Positions 1 to 14,100 of a stretch of 64,000 nt of DNA are shown here, in pieces. The notes under the pieces are model-generated. The model was given only the letters and a program-made list of their open reading frames with translations, searched no databases and was not told the DNA's origin. Positions within the stretch are counted from its first letter, which is position 1. Each line of letters begins with the position of its first letter. Made by a program: the position numbers and the translations under genes. This DNA is from Adiantum capillus-veneris (lineage: Eukaryota > Streptophyta > Polypodiopsida > Polypodiales > Pteridaceae), in contig CM043953.1 of the NCBI GenBank assembly GCA_014529385.2, positions 71,215,372 to 71,279,371 of the forward strand, given 5' to 3'.

Positions 1-920
1 CCTCCCCATCAAATGAAAAAGAGCTTTTGCCACAGAGCCTGAAGAGGAGACTAAAATTGACAACAGGGAAGCAGATTCTGCTAGAAAAGAGGATGCATGA
101 CCATCGAGAATGGAGCTACCAAGGAAGACAATTGAAGGTGCTAAAGGACCAACAAAATATGGAGATCAAAGGCAATTAAAGTGCATCGCATTATATATCG
201 AGGAAAGCCAAAGCGACATTTTTTCCTTTTCTTGAAGCAAATTGAAGTTCTTGGATCTTGATAGAGAAAGGCACTTGCAGAGGCCAAGCTATAAACCTCA
301 AGGTGATTTGAGTTGCAAAGGTTGTTGGGGAGTTGCATCAAATGCACATGAATGTTGTAGGAGTGTTATTATAGGGCATCATGCAAGTGTAATGTGCTAG
401 TGTCAAGCAAGCACTAGCGCTCAAAATTTCACGATGTGGGTGTTTATCTCCCCAGCTTCTGCCGACAACCTAGCTATCAGTAGTGATCAAGTAGGCAGAG
501 GGAAGCAAGTTGATCTAGGCATTCCCTTAGCTGATCTAGCATGGATGAATCCATAGAACCGAAGTAGAGATACAGAGAGAACTTGTGTCATTGGACGACA
601 TTGCTTCTCCTTAGACTCCAAAGTCCGGGCTCCTTTCATGGGCAACGGTTGCTTTTCAAAACGATACTCATAACGACCTAGGATCAGGTGATGCAAAACA
701 AGGTACAGTTGTGGCCGGTTGCAAGCCTACCGGCTATTGTGCAATAGTGTTGTGGTAGTGCGAGCTTGGTGGTTTGGAGTAAGTGTGAAACTTATTTACA
801 AGGGCTACAAATTACAAGCCTCCATAGTTAGGAAGGGAAAAATCCCTTCCCTTTAAGAATGGCTTCTTTAAAAATGGAAAATACATGAGTATAATACTTT
901 GATAAGTATTCACTATTGAC

Positions 921-951
921 ATAGTGTGTTGTGATGTCTACAACACACTAT
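921..951. repeat. Short perfect hairpin
   Basis: A 12-bp perfect inverted repeat (ATAGTGTGTTGT and its complement ACAACACACTAT) encloses a 7-nt loop. No associated gene or transposon end was recognised. Confidence 0.7.
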
Positions 952-3534
952 AATAGTGTGAGGTATCAAGCAATCCATAACCCTATTTACAAATTTGCAA
1001 TCCCTAACAAAGATGTGTCGTGTCATTGTTTTGAGCTATTTTTCTTCTAGCATTAGTTCTTCTCTATTTCTTCTAAGACAGCATTTATCTCAATGAATTA
1101 CCTAAAATTTTTATTTGGGAGAAGCTAATAAGACTACATATTGCCACATTTTTAAACATATGATGAGTGTATTGTGAAACTATCTACTTCATTTACACTA
1201 TCTCAAATATTTGTTGTCGTAGATGGGGTACGGTGGCATGTTTACCTAGATGACCACTATGCCTAAATTCTAGATGTCTAGGAGTGTATTCTAGTGAAGC
1301 TCACGATGGTTTAAATCTGTTACATTTTCACACCCTTTTTGGTTTAGCAATGTGTGGTTACTTTTATTAGTGCCCATTGTTGTTGCTACTTGAATCTCTC
1401 TGTGGAATTTCATACTAATTGGAACAAACTGGGAAGAGTAGTTAAACTTTGGCATTGCATTTGACGGGTTGATTGGTCTAGTGCCTTTCCTCAAAGATGG
1501 GCAATGATGATGGTTTCCCTTCCTTTGGAAGTGCAAGGGCGCCTTGCAATTTTCCCCATTGACTCCAAGTGATCAAGCGTGTCATCGATTATGTTTTTAA
1601 CAATATCCTTTTTATGGTTTTTGAAGGTTTTTGTGAGAATTATGATTGGAACAAATTTGAGAATCCATCTTCTTCATGGTTCTTCAAAAAGCAAAAGGTT
1701 CCTTCTAAAACCAAACAAGGTTTTTTGTGGGTTTTTTAAGAGGATAATTTCACAATCGAGAACCTATCCTTGAATTTGAGATCGAGGATAGGTTGAGATA
1801 TGCACAAGTAGATGTTGATCATATCTATAAAGAAAACATAAGTGGATACAACCAAACAATAACTATGTACAATTCTCAAATGAACCTGCTAGTGAGTGAG
1901 TCAAGCTAATTTTGATGTTTTCTTGAAAAGGATGATTTCACAACCGAGAGCCTATCCTTGAATGTTAAATGTGAGTCCGTTAAGGACTTGCTTTTTCAAG
2001 TTGACTAATTTACATGGTTTTGAGTTAATCGGAGCATGCAATCTAAGTTTGGTGAAAGAAATTGAAAGGATGTTGTTAAAAGAAGCCAAGAAACTCAAAA
2101 AGAGGGGAAGGGCATTTTTTCATGTCAGTAACTCTCTCCTGCAGAGAAGTAGACAACCACATACACTAGGAAAGCTCTATGCAAAAACAACCATAACTTT
2201 CACTTCAATTGTCAGAATCAAGCAACCTAGGACTCAAATGGATGCTCTTTGAGCTCTATTCAATACCCTAACATTTTCTATTTTGGTAATAGGGTCTTTT
2301 GCTCCAACATCTTTGGTCAATAGTACTTCTCGCAGATTTCATGGAAGATGATGGAGAAGCTAGTCTCCATGTATGATTCATGCATGAAGCTTTGTAAGTA
2401 TAGCTCTTCCCACAAGAAGTATGTGCATGTTTATGTGCTATGATGTTTCTTTTGGATAACAAGAAGCATGCACATGTTTCTAAGAGTTTTTGTGCTATAA
2501 TGCTTCTATTGGATTCCAAAGAAGGAACAAAATGATGCTTCTTTAATGAGATGACTTTGTGAGTCTTTATTCCTAACCATACACAACCAAACATTTTCCT
2601 GTTGATCAAAGAAGGCCACTTTATAGGCATGATGAGAATGCCACCTTGTTGGCAAGATGATGTATGATGATTGTATTAGCTTTGTCTTATCTCTTTCCTT
2701 CACTCTCTTTATTCTCTTTATGTTCACGTGATTACCTTTTGTCTATTGAAGGGTTTGCTATAAATGTCTCTCTTTACCTATGTGAATGGTGGTAATCTTT
2801 ATTCAAATTTCCTGAGAAAGCAAATCAGGAAAATAGATAAAGCAATAAAAATACACACAGATTTATTTGGACTGATAATAGTCCAATTGATTGCCTCTAA
2901 AACACCACACATGTAGCTACGATCGAGCATTTATATGGTCCCACGTTTGCATACCTAATCCCTTGAAGAATGGTGATGACTAGCATAAAGCAAGACGTAC
3001 TTTTCCCCACATGCAACGATATATGGGCTTTAAAGGACTTGTAAATCGTGTTAATGTGAATTCTCAAACCTACACCATGTTGAATAGACACCCAACATAT
3101 AATTGCGGGAGCAAGCTCGTCGTTATTGGCGTGGTGTAGTTCATATCTTTAGCATTATGCCATGTGATTACTTGAAGTAAGGTGGCTTAGAGATGTATAG
3201 TAAAAGGTGGGTTAGCAATATAACTTGGAAAGGAAACAAGTAGTTAACGAATAATGAATTGCATATTAAAGAAAGAATGGGTATGAGTTAGAATGGTTAA
3301 TTAAGCTTGGGTATTTCATTGTGAAAATAAAGGGACCCACGCATGTCCATGCAAAGGAATAGGTATTAGGAAGAGAGTGATAGGTGGATGATAAAAGTAC
3401 GCAAGGAATTAGAATGTCCCAACGTTCGTGGAATGGATAGGAGATTCCCAAGGCAATGATTGCATGCAACAAAGGCAAGAAATGGATCTATAATAATGAC
3501 CTTATTGGATAAGGTTACTCATTAGTAAAAAGTG

Positions 3535-3990
3535 CAGCCACGTGTCATTCCAAAGATCTATTGAGTAGGATCAGTAGATCCAATATCTAGCCAAGGCACG
3601 TGGCCGCCACCTACCGGGTGCATCCAAATCGAATGGGCATTGGGGCCAGAGGTCGTGTACTTGCATGACACGCGTCAGAAATTAACTGGTTCCCCAGATC
3701 GTGGAAGGAGAAGCACATGCTTTCCACTTTGCCTGCCAGCAATGTGGCAATCGTGGATTGGGCGCCTGGATCTTGGAAGGTGGGGCCAGGGGGAGATTCC
3801 GACAGAGATTCTTGTAATAAAGCGTCCTGGAGGAGGAATCTGCTTGTAAGGGGGTGTGACGTGGCAGAATGTTTCGTGTGAGGGGAACATTAGGACGCCC
3901 CACAATCATTTAATAATTGTGGGTGTGCCCTCAAAAGGACATTGGATCCAGTACATTTGCTGTGCATGAGCTGTCACATTCACGTGATTA
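3535..3990. promoter_or_regulatory. GC-richer block with three G-box cores
   Basis: CACGTG occurs at 3539-3544, 3597-3602 and 3981-3986, within DNA that is more GC-rich than its surroundings. CACGTG is the core bound by plant bZIP and bHLH factors. No transcript can be assigned to it, so a regulatory role is only a guess. Confidence 0.25.
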
Positions 3991-4973
3991 CTCTCTCATC
4001 GTAAGAAGCTTGTGGCACCATTATAGTATACTTGCCTCTCTTTCCTTGTACTATGAGTTCATGACCCTAAGGATCAACATGTCCCTTTCACCAACTCTTT
4101 TTGGTATCCCATTATCACCCCCACAACAATATCCTTATTCCCACTCTACTTGTACCATTGGGCCCTCTTTACCCTTGTATCAAAATGTCCCTATCACCAT
4201 CTCTTTAGCCCCTTTATGCTTCTGAATACCCAACCTCCTATTTTGCACAAGTGGATACTCCTCACCCCCGTTCCAAGAGCTCATGTCAACCGTTTTATAG
4301 GGCACAAGTGTACCATTTTCAGCATGCTACCTCCTAGAAGCACTCGGACCTCCATTTTCGCCCCATGGAGAAGACAACAGCACAGCAAAATAGATGATGT
4401 GGAAGACATCATGCCAATAGATGGTTTGGGTTAATAGGCATCACTTGTTCACAAGATTGCTCTCCGATCATGTTCATCCCAAAATCTGTTCTAATTCAAG
4501 TCGGCGATCTTTTAAGATGCACTTCAAATAATATTCATCAGTGAGCTTGCAGTTGAAGATGCCATGGTTGCCTTTGGTGCATGATGCTCTTAAAGAGGCA
4601 TTGATTATGGAGCAATTTTAAGATGACCTTGACAGACTTTGAAACCCAGGTCAATGATCGATATGAAAATGCCAGAGGTAATCATGTAGAGGTATCTAGC
4701 ACAACACCGTCATTAAAGTAGAGATAGCCATAGTTAGTCAATGAGCTGATCACTCATAAACTAGAAAGTATCCACCACAAGCCTATAACAGAAAAAAGAT
4801 GCCTGCCATTTGCATCCAACAAGATCTTCATATTTGACTTCGTAATTGTGCAGCAACTGACTGCCTCCTTCCTATCAACAAATGTGAAGACCCATACAGT
4901 AAGCAACTCAAATGATATGGAGTCCCCTTTTCCCAAAAATAGCTTCAGAACAGATTCACCAAAGACCAGGAGT

Positions 4974-4979
4974 TTTATT
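4974..4979 (-). terminator. Poly(A) signal of the 5159-15052 gene
   Basis: On the minus strand an AATAAA lies about 180 bases after the TAG stop (5161-5159), in a T-rich 3'UTR. This is the first canonical hexamer I saw downstream of the stop. The 3'UTR is inferred to span about 4950-5158. Confidence 0.55.
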
Positions 4980-5158
4980 AATTATTGAATCAAACTAGCA
5001 GGGGCATAACAAACAGGCTTTAGAAAAAGCTTGTAAGCACAGACTCCTTCACCATACAACGAATAAATATCCTGTGTTCAAGAATAAGATATGGCAACCT
5101 CAAGACGCACATACAATGGGGATAAATTACAGAATTATCATTTACACTCAGTCTGAGG

Positions 5159-8100
5159 CTACAATGAAAGGCATCTTACGCCTTCTGGCAGCGTTCTAGG
5201 CATTGCTGTTGCAGTTACATATCTTTGTGCGGTGGGTCTCCGAGCACCCACTCCAAATTCAAAAATGTTTTCTATAAACAAATTGTCGGATGAATCCATG
5301 GTAAATCCTATCCCATGGTGCTTGGCTAGTCTATTTACAATTGATAGCTTCTCCAGCTCATGCGTCTCACCTTGAAGCTCTGATACCGAAGTTGAGCAGT
5401 CCAACCTGCAAACAAAAGGTCCGTGAGTGCATGCCTACTAGCAAGGAATAAAAGCAGCACTCCTATATAGCCCATTCAAATACCATGACATGCACACCAT
5501 GCAGACCTGTACCTTTTATGGCTTCACAGACTTTACTGCAAAAGACATGCAAGGCCACAAATTATGACCCATGAAAAATATACTACCGACTCTGTGAGGT
5601 TGAGACACTCCGAGTTTCAACACATTACGTGTTAATGATAACAGCAGCACTTTGTGGACGACAGTAATGACACAAAAATACATGCCAAACATGGCTGTGT
5701 CAGCCACCAGATGCATTCAACAGGTCTCAAAGGAGTCAGAAAGTAAAACATGACCAACACAGTGTAAAGGTCATATCCACAACAAGTGGGGAGGTAGTCA
5801 AATTTTTTGAAACATAGAACAAGTACGCTCCTGATTCCTCTTGACTGGAAAATTTCAACTGGTTGTAGGTAGAAGCTACAACTATCCCAACGTTACTATA
5901 AAGGACTGTAAACGCTTAATTTTACAAGACACTGAAGCACACAAGAACTCTAATAAGTAGCTTAGGACAAAGCAGAAGCATACCAATCCGAAATTAGCCC
6001 TCCAATTGAGCAGGGATTGCAGATCCAGTGAAGGATTTAAGGTCTTAAGAAGAGCTGTCGGCGAGGGGGGATTCGATCGACACCATGGTTCATAGCCACG
6101 AGAAACAGAAACCCCTCTGCTCAACAGAAGCTCAAAGGGGAAAAACTTGAACCCACGCTTCACATGTCAGATTTAGCACAGCAAGCTGTGCCAAACATCC
6201 TATCAGAGTCCCTTGAAGCATGTTTTTGGAAGAAAAATCTGTACAAGGTATTGCTACTGATAGCCAATTCCATCTGTTCTTGTTGCCAAGAGATTAAATA
6301 CCAGTCTGTTCTAGTATCCGCCGAGGAGAAGAGGATCTAGTGACTAGTCAGAACTACAATATATAACGCTTCATACTGTCAGAAAGGTCTATCAGACTGG
6401 GCTCGGTGTTATTGATACCAAAATTTGACAGTGTTTACCAACCGGTCGCAAATCTAAATTTTTCTGCTTTGTCAAGTCTTGGCAGACAAAAATAAATGGA
6501 CTACATCACAATTAAACTCTTAGTTCTTTCTCTCAGCCTTCTAGGCACTGGAGCTTCCGTACTCTGCTTCATTTCAAGAACAGGGCAAGCAGAGTGCCTA
6601 GTCCACCGACTTAAGCTGACCATTCCTCCTCACACAAAAGACGACGCGTAGATAGCCCCGCTCCCCTCTCAACAAGAGAGTAATGAATCACCAGAAACCC
6701 CTCTATAATAAGCAACTCGAGTACATGCCCCTTGCCTCACTGACAGGATTGACCACAAGAACAGGGCAAGCAGAGTGCCTAGTCCACCAACTTAAGCTGA
6801 CCATTCCTCCTCACACAAAAGACAACGCGTAGATAGCCCCCCCCCTCTCAACAAGAAAGTAATGAATCACCAGAAACCCCTCTATAATAAGCAACTCTCG
6901 AGTACATGCCCCTTGCCTCACTGACAGTTTTGACCACAACTTATAATGTGTGGAGAGAGAGCTGTGGAGGGCCCCAGCTCTTATCCATCCCACAAAGATA
7001 TAAGGGATACATCTAAGCACAGCATTCAGAGAGGATGAGTAGGTCATGCATTTCAAAGAGCCACATAAAAATGAACCTCCGAATCAATTTTGTAAAAAAA
7101 AAGGTTAAGAAAAAACGCAATTACTTATTAACTACATGAAGGTTGATTTCTTATAAAGGCTTAACAGCTCTAAAGCCAAGAAACAAATAAGTAATTATCA
7201 ATTCCCTGGAGTGCTGCAATATTGTGTTAGTCCATGTTGAATTTTGAGTAGTCATTGCATTTCACATGCAAAGGGTAAAGTGGCTCTCTCCTAGTGAAAC
7301 ACAAACATAGTAGTGAAATCCCTTCCTCCCCCCCCTTCTCCCTTCTCCAAAGAAAAAAGCATGCTAGCAAATATCCGCGAGGGCTAAAGCTATAAGCTGA
7401 AAAATTGGCATTAGATGCCAGATATGTGGATATCAGAACTTGAACTTAGACACGAGCAACTGCATATGTATCCTCATAAGATGTGAATGGCCGCCAAAGG
7501 CGGCCAGCCGTACTAGTCATCGGTAATGGTGAGCACACCTACTCTTGCTCATTTCCTTCAAATCCCATGAAATGTGGCCAAAGGCCCGGAGCAAACACAC
7601 ATCCCAATTTGTTCAAAGCAAGCACACATCCCAATTTGTTCAGGGAACCTTCACAATGAATGTAGCTAGTGTCTGTCGAGTTCAACTGCAACCTCCTCAC
7701 TATTTGATTTCTTTCAACATTATCATCTGTCAGAGCCAAACTGCCTTCCATTGGCATCAGAGCCCATGATCCCTCAAGGCTTTTCAAACTCAATTATTGA
7801 AGCCTACTTAACTGACCTGAGCAAAATCTCCTGTTAGATTTTGTTCTGGCATCTTCTATTGCATGATAATGACACATGCTGTAGAAAGATTTGGCTATCT
7901 GAAGCACATTTCTCTCGAATTCAATACTACTATCAAATCGCACACAATTTGGTTAAAAAGGGTAGAAAGGTCAGTGAACCTGCTATTTAAGAGCGCTATG
8001 AGGTCGAAAATCAGTTTCAGAGACCCTCTGAAGGAAATTGGTCATCAAGGATCCAATCTACTGACACAAGTGATTCGCTCTGGAGTTTTTCTTCAACTAA

Positions 8101-11100
8101 AACCTACGTACAGTATGTCGATTGGACTGAACAGCTCACAGAGTAGCCAAAAATCCTGCAAATGTTGAATGCATCGTCATGATGACCATGAAATGCACTT
8201 CAGCAGGTTTGGAAATAAAAAATTTCAAGGGTTTGGAATGTTTTTCTCCTTCAGATGATACAAATATTGTTTCAGTTGAACAAGAGTTATCAATGATCAT
8301 CCACTCTTGCAAATGTTTAATCCATCTAAGAGGATTTCGGTTCCATGTTTCCTCATCTTTCGCAATGAAACAACACATTTCAATGGTGAAACATCTAGAA
8401 ATCCTTTACAGTGATGTCATCAAACATCATCTTAGCCACAAACCATCCCTTCTCAACATGGACAATCAGTTTCTCGATTTTTGGGCACAATGATCTGGAG
8501 GTCAACAATGGATGCAATGGCAGTGCTAATCAAAGCTGACCTGACACTACCTATTCAACAATGTTGAAACGTTTTGGTCTTGAACCTTTTACAATGACAT
8601 ATCCGTCAATCATCTTCGCCATGAACCATCCCTTCTCAACATGAACAATCAGTTTCTCAATCTTTGAGTGCATCAATATCAGCAATTGAAATGGATCTAG
8701 AGGCCAACAGTGGTTGCAATAGCAGTGCTAATCAAAGCTGACCTGACACACCTATTCAATCTATTAGATGAACGGATACTCTTAATTTAAATCTAATCAT
8801 CTTAAACCGATCAAATTCTCAAGTCTCAAAGCTTGCAAATCTGGTCCCTGATATGATATATGCAAGTAACCCGTCAATGGTGCAGTAAAACTACCTTCAA
8901 TGGTATCTCTACTTCATCATGATAACTCACAATTAGTGAGGTGGCCACTGATATGTTACTTGCTGGCCAACCTCTTTAGCAACTATCTAGAAGTACAGAC
9001 AAGCTGGCATAGAGATGACAATACGGTGATAAGGCACAGGCACAATTTCTGACGTAATAAGACATTTTGATAGTACCTTGCAAGCTCCATGCCCAAATGC
9101 TTGACTCTGTCCATGAAGTTTTCAACACACTTCGCTAATTCACTATCCTTGGCAGTACCACAAACTTGCCCTTGAGAAGACCTGATGCAAAATAAAAACA
9201 GTGTAATGGTAAGGTGTATGGGTTATAAGTAGCATTTGCAAAATGCTTGCAAGAGAAGGCATACGAGTTAATTGTGGATGGGCTGCTCTCCGCAAGCACT
9301 GCCTGATCCTTCATCGCAACCAGCCTACATGCATCTTCAAGTGCACGCTTTGCAAGACCGTAAATAACACACTCTCCCTCTGCAGGTGTTTTCTCATGCA
9401 TCAAACCATCTAAAAGCGGTGGGAAAAGCCGCTGCATGGACTCGGTTGTCAATATCAACCTTTTCCTTGCTCGCAAAACACTCAATGTATTTTCTTCATG
9501 TGTAGCCTCAACATCCTTTGATCAATAAAAGAAAAGGAAAATTAGATAGTATTGCAGTGACCTTAAATAAATGCCAGTTCACAGATGCATCTTTTCTTAA
9601 AATGCCATCTAGAATAGAGGTCTGGAGGCACCTTTTCGGGAATTCGATTCAAGGCAGTAGCCCACGCCATCTCTGCATCGCTGCGAATACCGAAGCCCCA
9701 ACATGATGAGTACTGAATTAACAAAGACGTTGCATGCCATTACAGAGAATATGCCAAGTTCTATATACAAACCTATTAGAAGGTAAATTGATGCTTGGTT
9801 GGGCAACTGCAACATGCCAGGGAATAAGCAGGGGAAGCTGCTTCTTCCTTTTCTTTGAAGGGGGTGCTACTTCCCCAGGAGTGATGGCCCTTAAAGAAGA
9901 TAATTGACTATCACCCTTTGGCATTGATACAGGACCCTGTATAGAAGTCCTGACAGTCTCTTCTTTCATGGTTGAGCTGTTGAACCCCAAAGGCACTTGA
10001 TTGTCACTCGCTGCAACCTGAATTTCTTTGTTACCAGCAGGCTCATGGGAAGACATCTCAGGAGGCTGAATGTTGATATGCTCAAACCCAGCAGAATTTA
10101 AAGAATGGTGGTTAAAATTAGAAGGGTTAGGGACAGTCTGACATTTACCCAAGGCCTTTTGCATCTGTGAGTGCTCAAGAGGTTGTGACATGTCCTGTGA
10201 TTTACTTTCTGAAACAGAAACACTGTGTCGCTGCAAAGCATCTACTACAGCAGCCGACTCCACATTTTTAGCATGCAGATTAGTAGACCATCTGCGAGCA
10301 TGCATATGCTCTACAAGATTGTTTCCAAATTCCGATGAAAGTTTACTAGTTTCAGGCAAAGGTAAAGTAGCAGATTCAGCAGTCCTCGCACTCGGTTCAT
10401 GCCTTCTGAAACTCTGCCTCTGTCCTAAATCTTCACAAATTGAAGGTTGCATACCTGGCCTCATCACAGAGGAGGGAGCTCTAGGTGGTGGCCTTCTAGT
10501 GTTTCTTCCAACAGACTTGGTTTCTGAAGGGTGAAAATCCACAGATTTTTCATGCTGATACTTGTTTGTCTCTTGGCTTGGTCTCCATGCTTGCAAATGA
10601 TGGGACGTACCACCATCTACTGAAGATGATAAATGATGCCTTTCTCCTTGTATGTTAGAAGATGAAGTCTTTGGCATTGACCCCCTCACTTCATTGCCAA
10701 ACTGTGCAACTCTGTAAGCATTGAGCTGATCACCATATGCATATTGCATATTGGGGGCCTGAATTGAGTGCTCTTCACCCCTCCAGTTGTCAGAGTTCCT
10801 CAAAGTCATTGAGGGTCTTTGCATTGTCTCTTGTTTCTGATTTCCATCACTGACCCCTCGTACACTATTAGATGGCATTCGAGAAGATTCCATGATTCCA
10901 GATAATTCCTGTTCATTATCTACAATTATTTGGGGATGCTCAAGCACAGATGATTTTGAAGTAGCTGCCAAGCCTTCAGAATCGACTGCATGCCAGCTGT
11001 TCCCAACTTGTCTAAAGGAGAAATTGTTCTTATGATCCTGAATTACGTTTATGCCACTTTCATCCTTGTCCAACTGTGTAGAACTGTCAACCAGGTGCTT

Positions 11101-14100
11101 CTTTTGCATGGGTAGGGCATTGGCACTATAATCAGGCAGTTTAGAGTAGTTGGAAATGGACGAATATTTACCACTATAGCCCCTCACAGCATCCTGATGG
11201 CTTGCACAATTAGAACCAGTTTTCTGACCTTGCAAAATGCCTGAAGTCATATCCAATCTTGCTTGGTCACTAGACTGAGTTGGCTCACGCCCTGTATTAT
11301 ATTCACCAGGGTAAGGATTTCTGCTTGCAGAAACAAGAGACGTGCCACCTCTTACATGTCCTGAAACAAAGCTTGAACTGGGAGAAGTATCAGATGGTGC
11401 TGTCTCTTGCAACGCTGGTGGAGGCCTGTTGATGAAGACAGAAGGAGATGTTCCACTGCTTTGCAAACCCATCCTTTTCATGTATGCACAGCTTCCTTGA
11501 TTGAGTTCGATTTCATTATTCCTGGTTGATTCAAAAACAGCTCTCCTCTGAGGCGACTGAACACTCAAGCTTTTATGAGCTGATTTCAAGGTGGGAATAT
11601 CCCCGCTTGAACTATTTTGATTAGGAAAACTACTCCAGCTTGCATCAATCGGATGCTGTGAATCTTGAGAAGGTCCAAGCCCTAATCTAAAATGTTGAGG
11701 TGATAACGAGCTGGACGACTGATTTCCCCTAAGGTGGGCTAAGGATACATTTGCTGTACAAGAATTGACTTGCTGTTGAGGCACTTCTCGTTGTCTTTCA
11801 ACAAACATATCCTGAAGATAACTGACCTTTTACAAAGCAGCCTTGATCAAATAAACAGTTACAAAAAAACACAATTTTACCTGAGGCTCCATAGATTTGT
11901 GGGAACCGCTTTGATTTTCTTCTGTTACATCAGGAACCAACTTCACTGCATGTCTGCTCACAGTTTTCATTACATTTGCAATAGGTAGACTTGCTGTTTG
12001 ATCTTGGATAACACGGTTCTCCAAAAGTTGACGATTTTGAAGTGCAAGCAGCTCATCATGAACAAGTTGATTCGAAACATACGGCACACCGGGATTAATG
12101 TGATTGCTTGACATTGCTGGTGCATAATATGGAGCTTCAGGATTTTGATAAGTCTGCTGCTGAAAACCATGTTGAGGCCTGAGCCCATCTGAGGATTGCT
12201 GGCCCAGAGAGCCACATTCACGTGGGAACTGCAAAGGAGTGTACTTTTTCCAAGCACCTTGAAACTGACCAGAGGGCTCTGATGCAGGTTGAACCCTGGC
12301 ATTAGATGGCATAAACGTTTGCCGGTTGGGGACAGACCCACTCGCTGCAACAGATGTCTCCGTCTTCATGCCAAAAGCCTGTGTGTTGTAGAGCCCTTGC
12401 TGCTGAGTGTCAGAAGCCTCAAATTGGCCCGGAGTAACGCCCAACATGGAAGAGCCCTGTTGAGACAATTGCCGTGGAGAGCTATATCTTGTTTCTGGAG
12501 CTGACTCCAGATCAAAACAGGCCCCCTTACTCGGTTGAGGGGTTTGCAAAGCCCCTTGCAACTGACTAGGGAGCTCTGATGCAGGTTGAACCCTGGCATT
12601 TGACAATGGCATAAACATTTGCTGGTTGGGAACACAGCCGCTCCCTGCAACAGATGTCTTCGTCTTCATTGCAATAACCTGTGTGTTGTACAGCCCTTGC
12701 TGCCTAGTGTCAGAAGCCTCAAATTGGCCCAGAGGAACACCCAACATGGGAGAGCCCTGTTGAGACAATTGCTGTGGAGAACTATATCCTGTTTCAGGAG
12801 CTGACTCCAGATCAAAACGGGCCCCCCTCCTCGGTTGAGGAGCTTGCAAACCTTCCCAAGATTTCACTTGATGTTGGCCCCCTGTTTCAACAGCTGTAGG
12901 CCTTGAAGAACTTTCCAACAATGTGGAGGTCATCCATTGTGGCTGTCCAGAAGGTGCAACAAATCCTGAAGGGATTCCAGGCAAATTCTGTGACATGCAC
13001 CCAACAAGATTTTCTATGGTAGAGAAATTGTTAGAATATTGCTGCATACCATTTTTCAGCGCGCCCTTTGCAAAATTCAAACTTTGGGGCAAGAAACTGA
13101 CATTCAGATTCGAAACGGGGTGTTTTGGCTCAAATAAAGTGTTCCTCTGCTCAACAAACTGCAGCTCTTGAAAATATTGCTGACTTTGTGAGAAAGCATT
13201 AGCATGAGAGAGATTTCCTCCTTTCTGTTTCATAACTGATTCACCTGAAGGATAGTGAGTTGCATTTGACTTTGCAAGTGGCTGAGTATTTTTTCTCAGA
13301 TCATTGTTCCAATCACTTCCAAGGTCAAATTCTCTTGTGTGTGCACCAGTCAAATGTTGACTTCCTGGATGAATCGCAGGCTTCCTTACCTGATGACAGG
13401 AGGACGGTGATACATGTTCTGGCACAAGCTGTCCTACTGTGTGCGAGGCTAGTGGAGGCCCATTGTGGTCTTTCAAGTTCCCTAAGTGGCTGCCCAAGTC
13501 TACAGGTTCTCTAAAACGAGACATCTGTGACGAATTATAATTCTGCTGCATACCCAAGTCATTCATAACCCCTTGGTAGTTTAACGGCGCATCAACAGAC
13601 CATCCCATAGCTTCGGCATTTTGTGAAGGATTCTCAAATTCATCAGTTGTTTGTTGCTGAGGAGGTGTATCAGGTCCATGAAGAAGCTCAGAATATGAGG
13701 TCCTTGAAGAATGATTAGCCGCTTGTTCTGGTCTGGCATCCTCCAACTGCTTGAGGTGCTGTGCAAGAAACAGCTCCTGAAGTTGTTGTTGCGATTGCAG
13801 CTCAGAAGATCCAACCCTCCTTGTAAAACCTTGAAGTTGCTTGCTTGCAACAGCTTGTGCGTGCTGCATAGCTCCTTTCCAGGGTCCTTGATTCCCTGAA
13901 AAATTATAGCTGGGAGCATGATCAAACGCGACACCAGTCTGACTTGAACCATCATAACTTTCGACTTGGTTTTGATACTGTGCTCCACAATTACTTATGT
14001 TGTCTATAGTTTGATAATGTGAGGGCACGCCACTTTTGATTGGAGTGGAACTACTAGATCCAAAATTGCTGCTTGGTGGGACATTGAGAACTCCTTGAAA

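Larger units (their letters stand above)
1..4949. other. Intergenic DNA, no recognised gene
   Basis: This AT-rich stretch has only short open frames (none over about 120 codons) on both strands, and none resembles a family I know. Similar 40-bp blocks occur at about 1736-1775 and 1925-1965 (both carry TTTCACAA and CCTATCCTTGAAT), which suggests an old duplication about 190 bp apart. A more GC-rich block lies at about 3535-3910. The right end (about 4440-4949) is probably downstream flank of the minus-strand gene that ends near 4950. Confidence 0.6.
5406..9076 (-). other. Last intron (3.67 kb) of the nuclear-protein gene
   Basis: The donor is at 9076-9075 (GTACTATC) and the acceptor is TTTGCAG ending at 5406. 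All other introns within the coding region are 69-185 bp, so this one is very large. No mobile-element protein is visible in it. It contains two local tandem duplications (about 6573-6940 and 8420-8755) and a GC-rich 8-bp stem hairpin with an AAA loop at 7488-7506. The exons on both sides match adjacent parts of the family's C-terminal region, so no exon seems to be missing here. Confidence 0.75.

Noticed and set aside
3640-3909. Overlapping open frames of 69-76 codons on both strands
   Set aside because: They are short, overlapping and without recognisable motifs; the GC-richer block lowers stop frequency.
7488-7506. GC-rich hairpin as an intron terminator
   Set aside because: An 8-bp stem with an AAA loop and no T-run has no such role in nuclear genes; it may be chance.
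10190-13899. Plus-strand open frames of 60-114 codons
   Set aside because: They lie antisense to exons 4 and 5 of the nuclear-protein gene and resemble nothing known.
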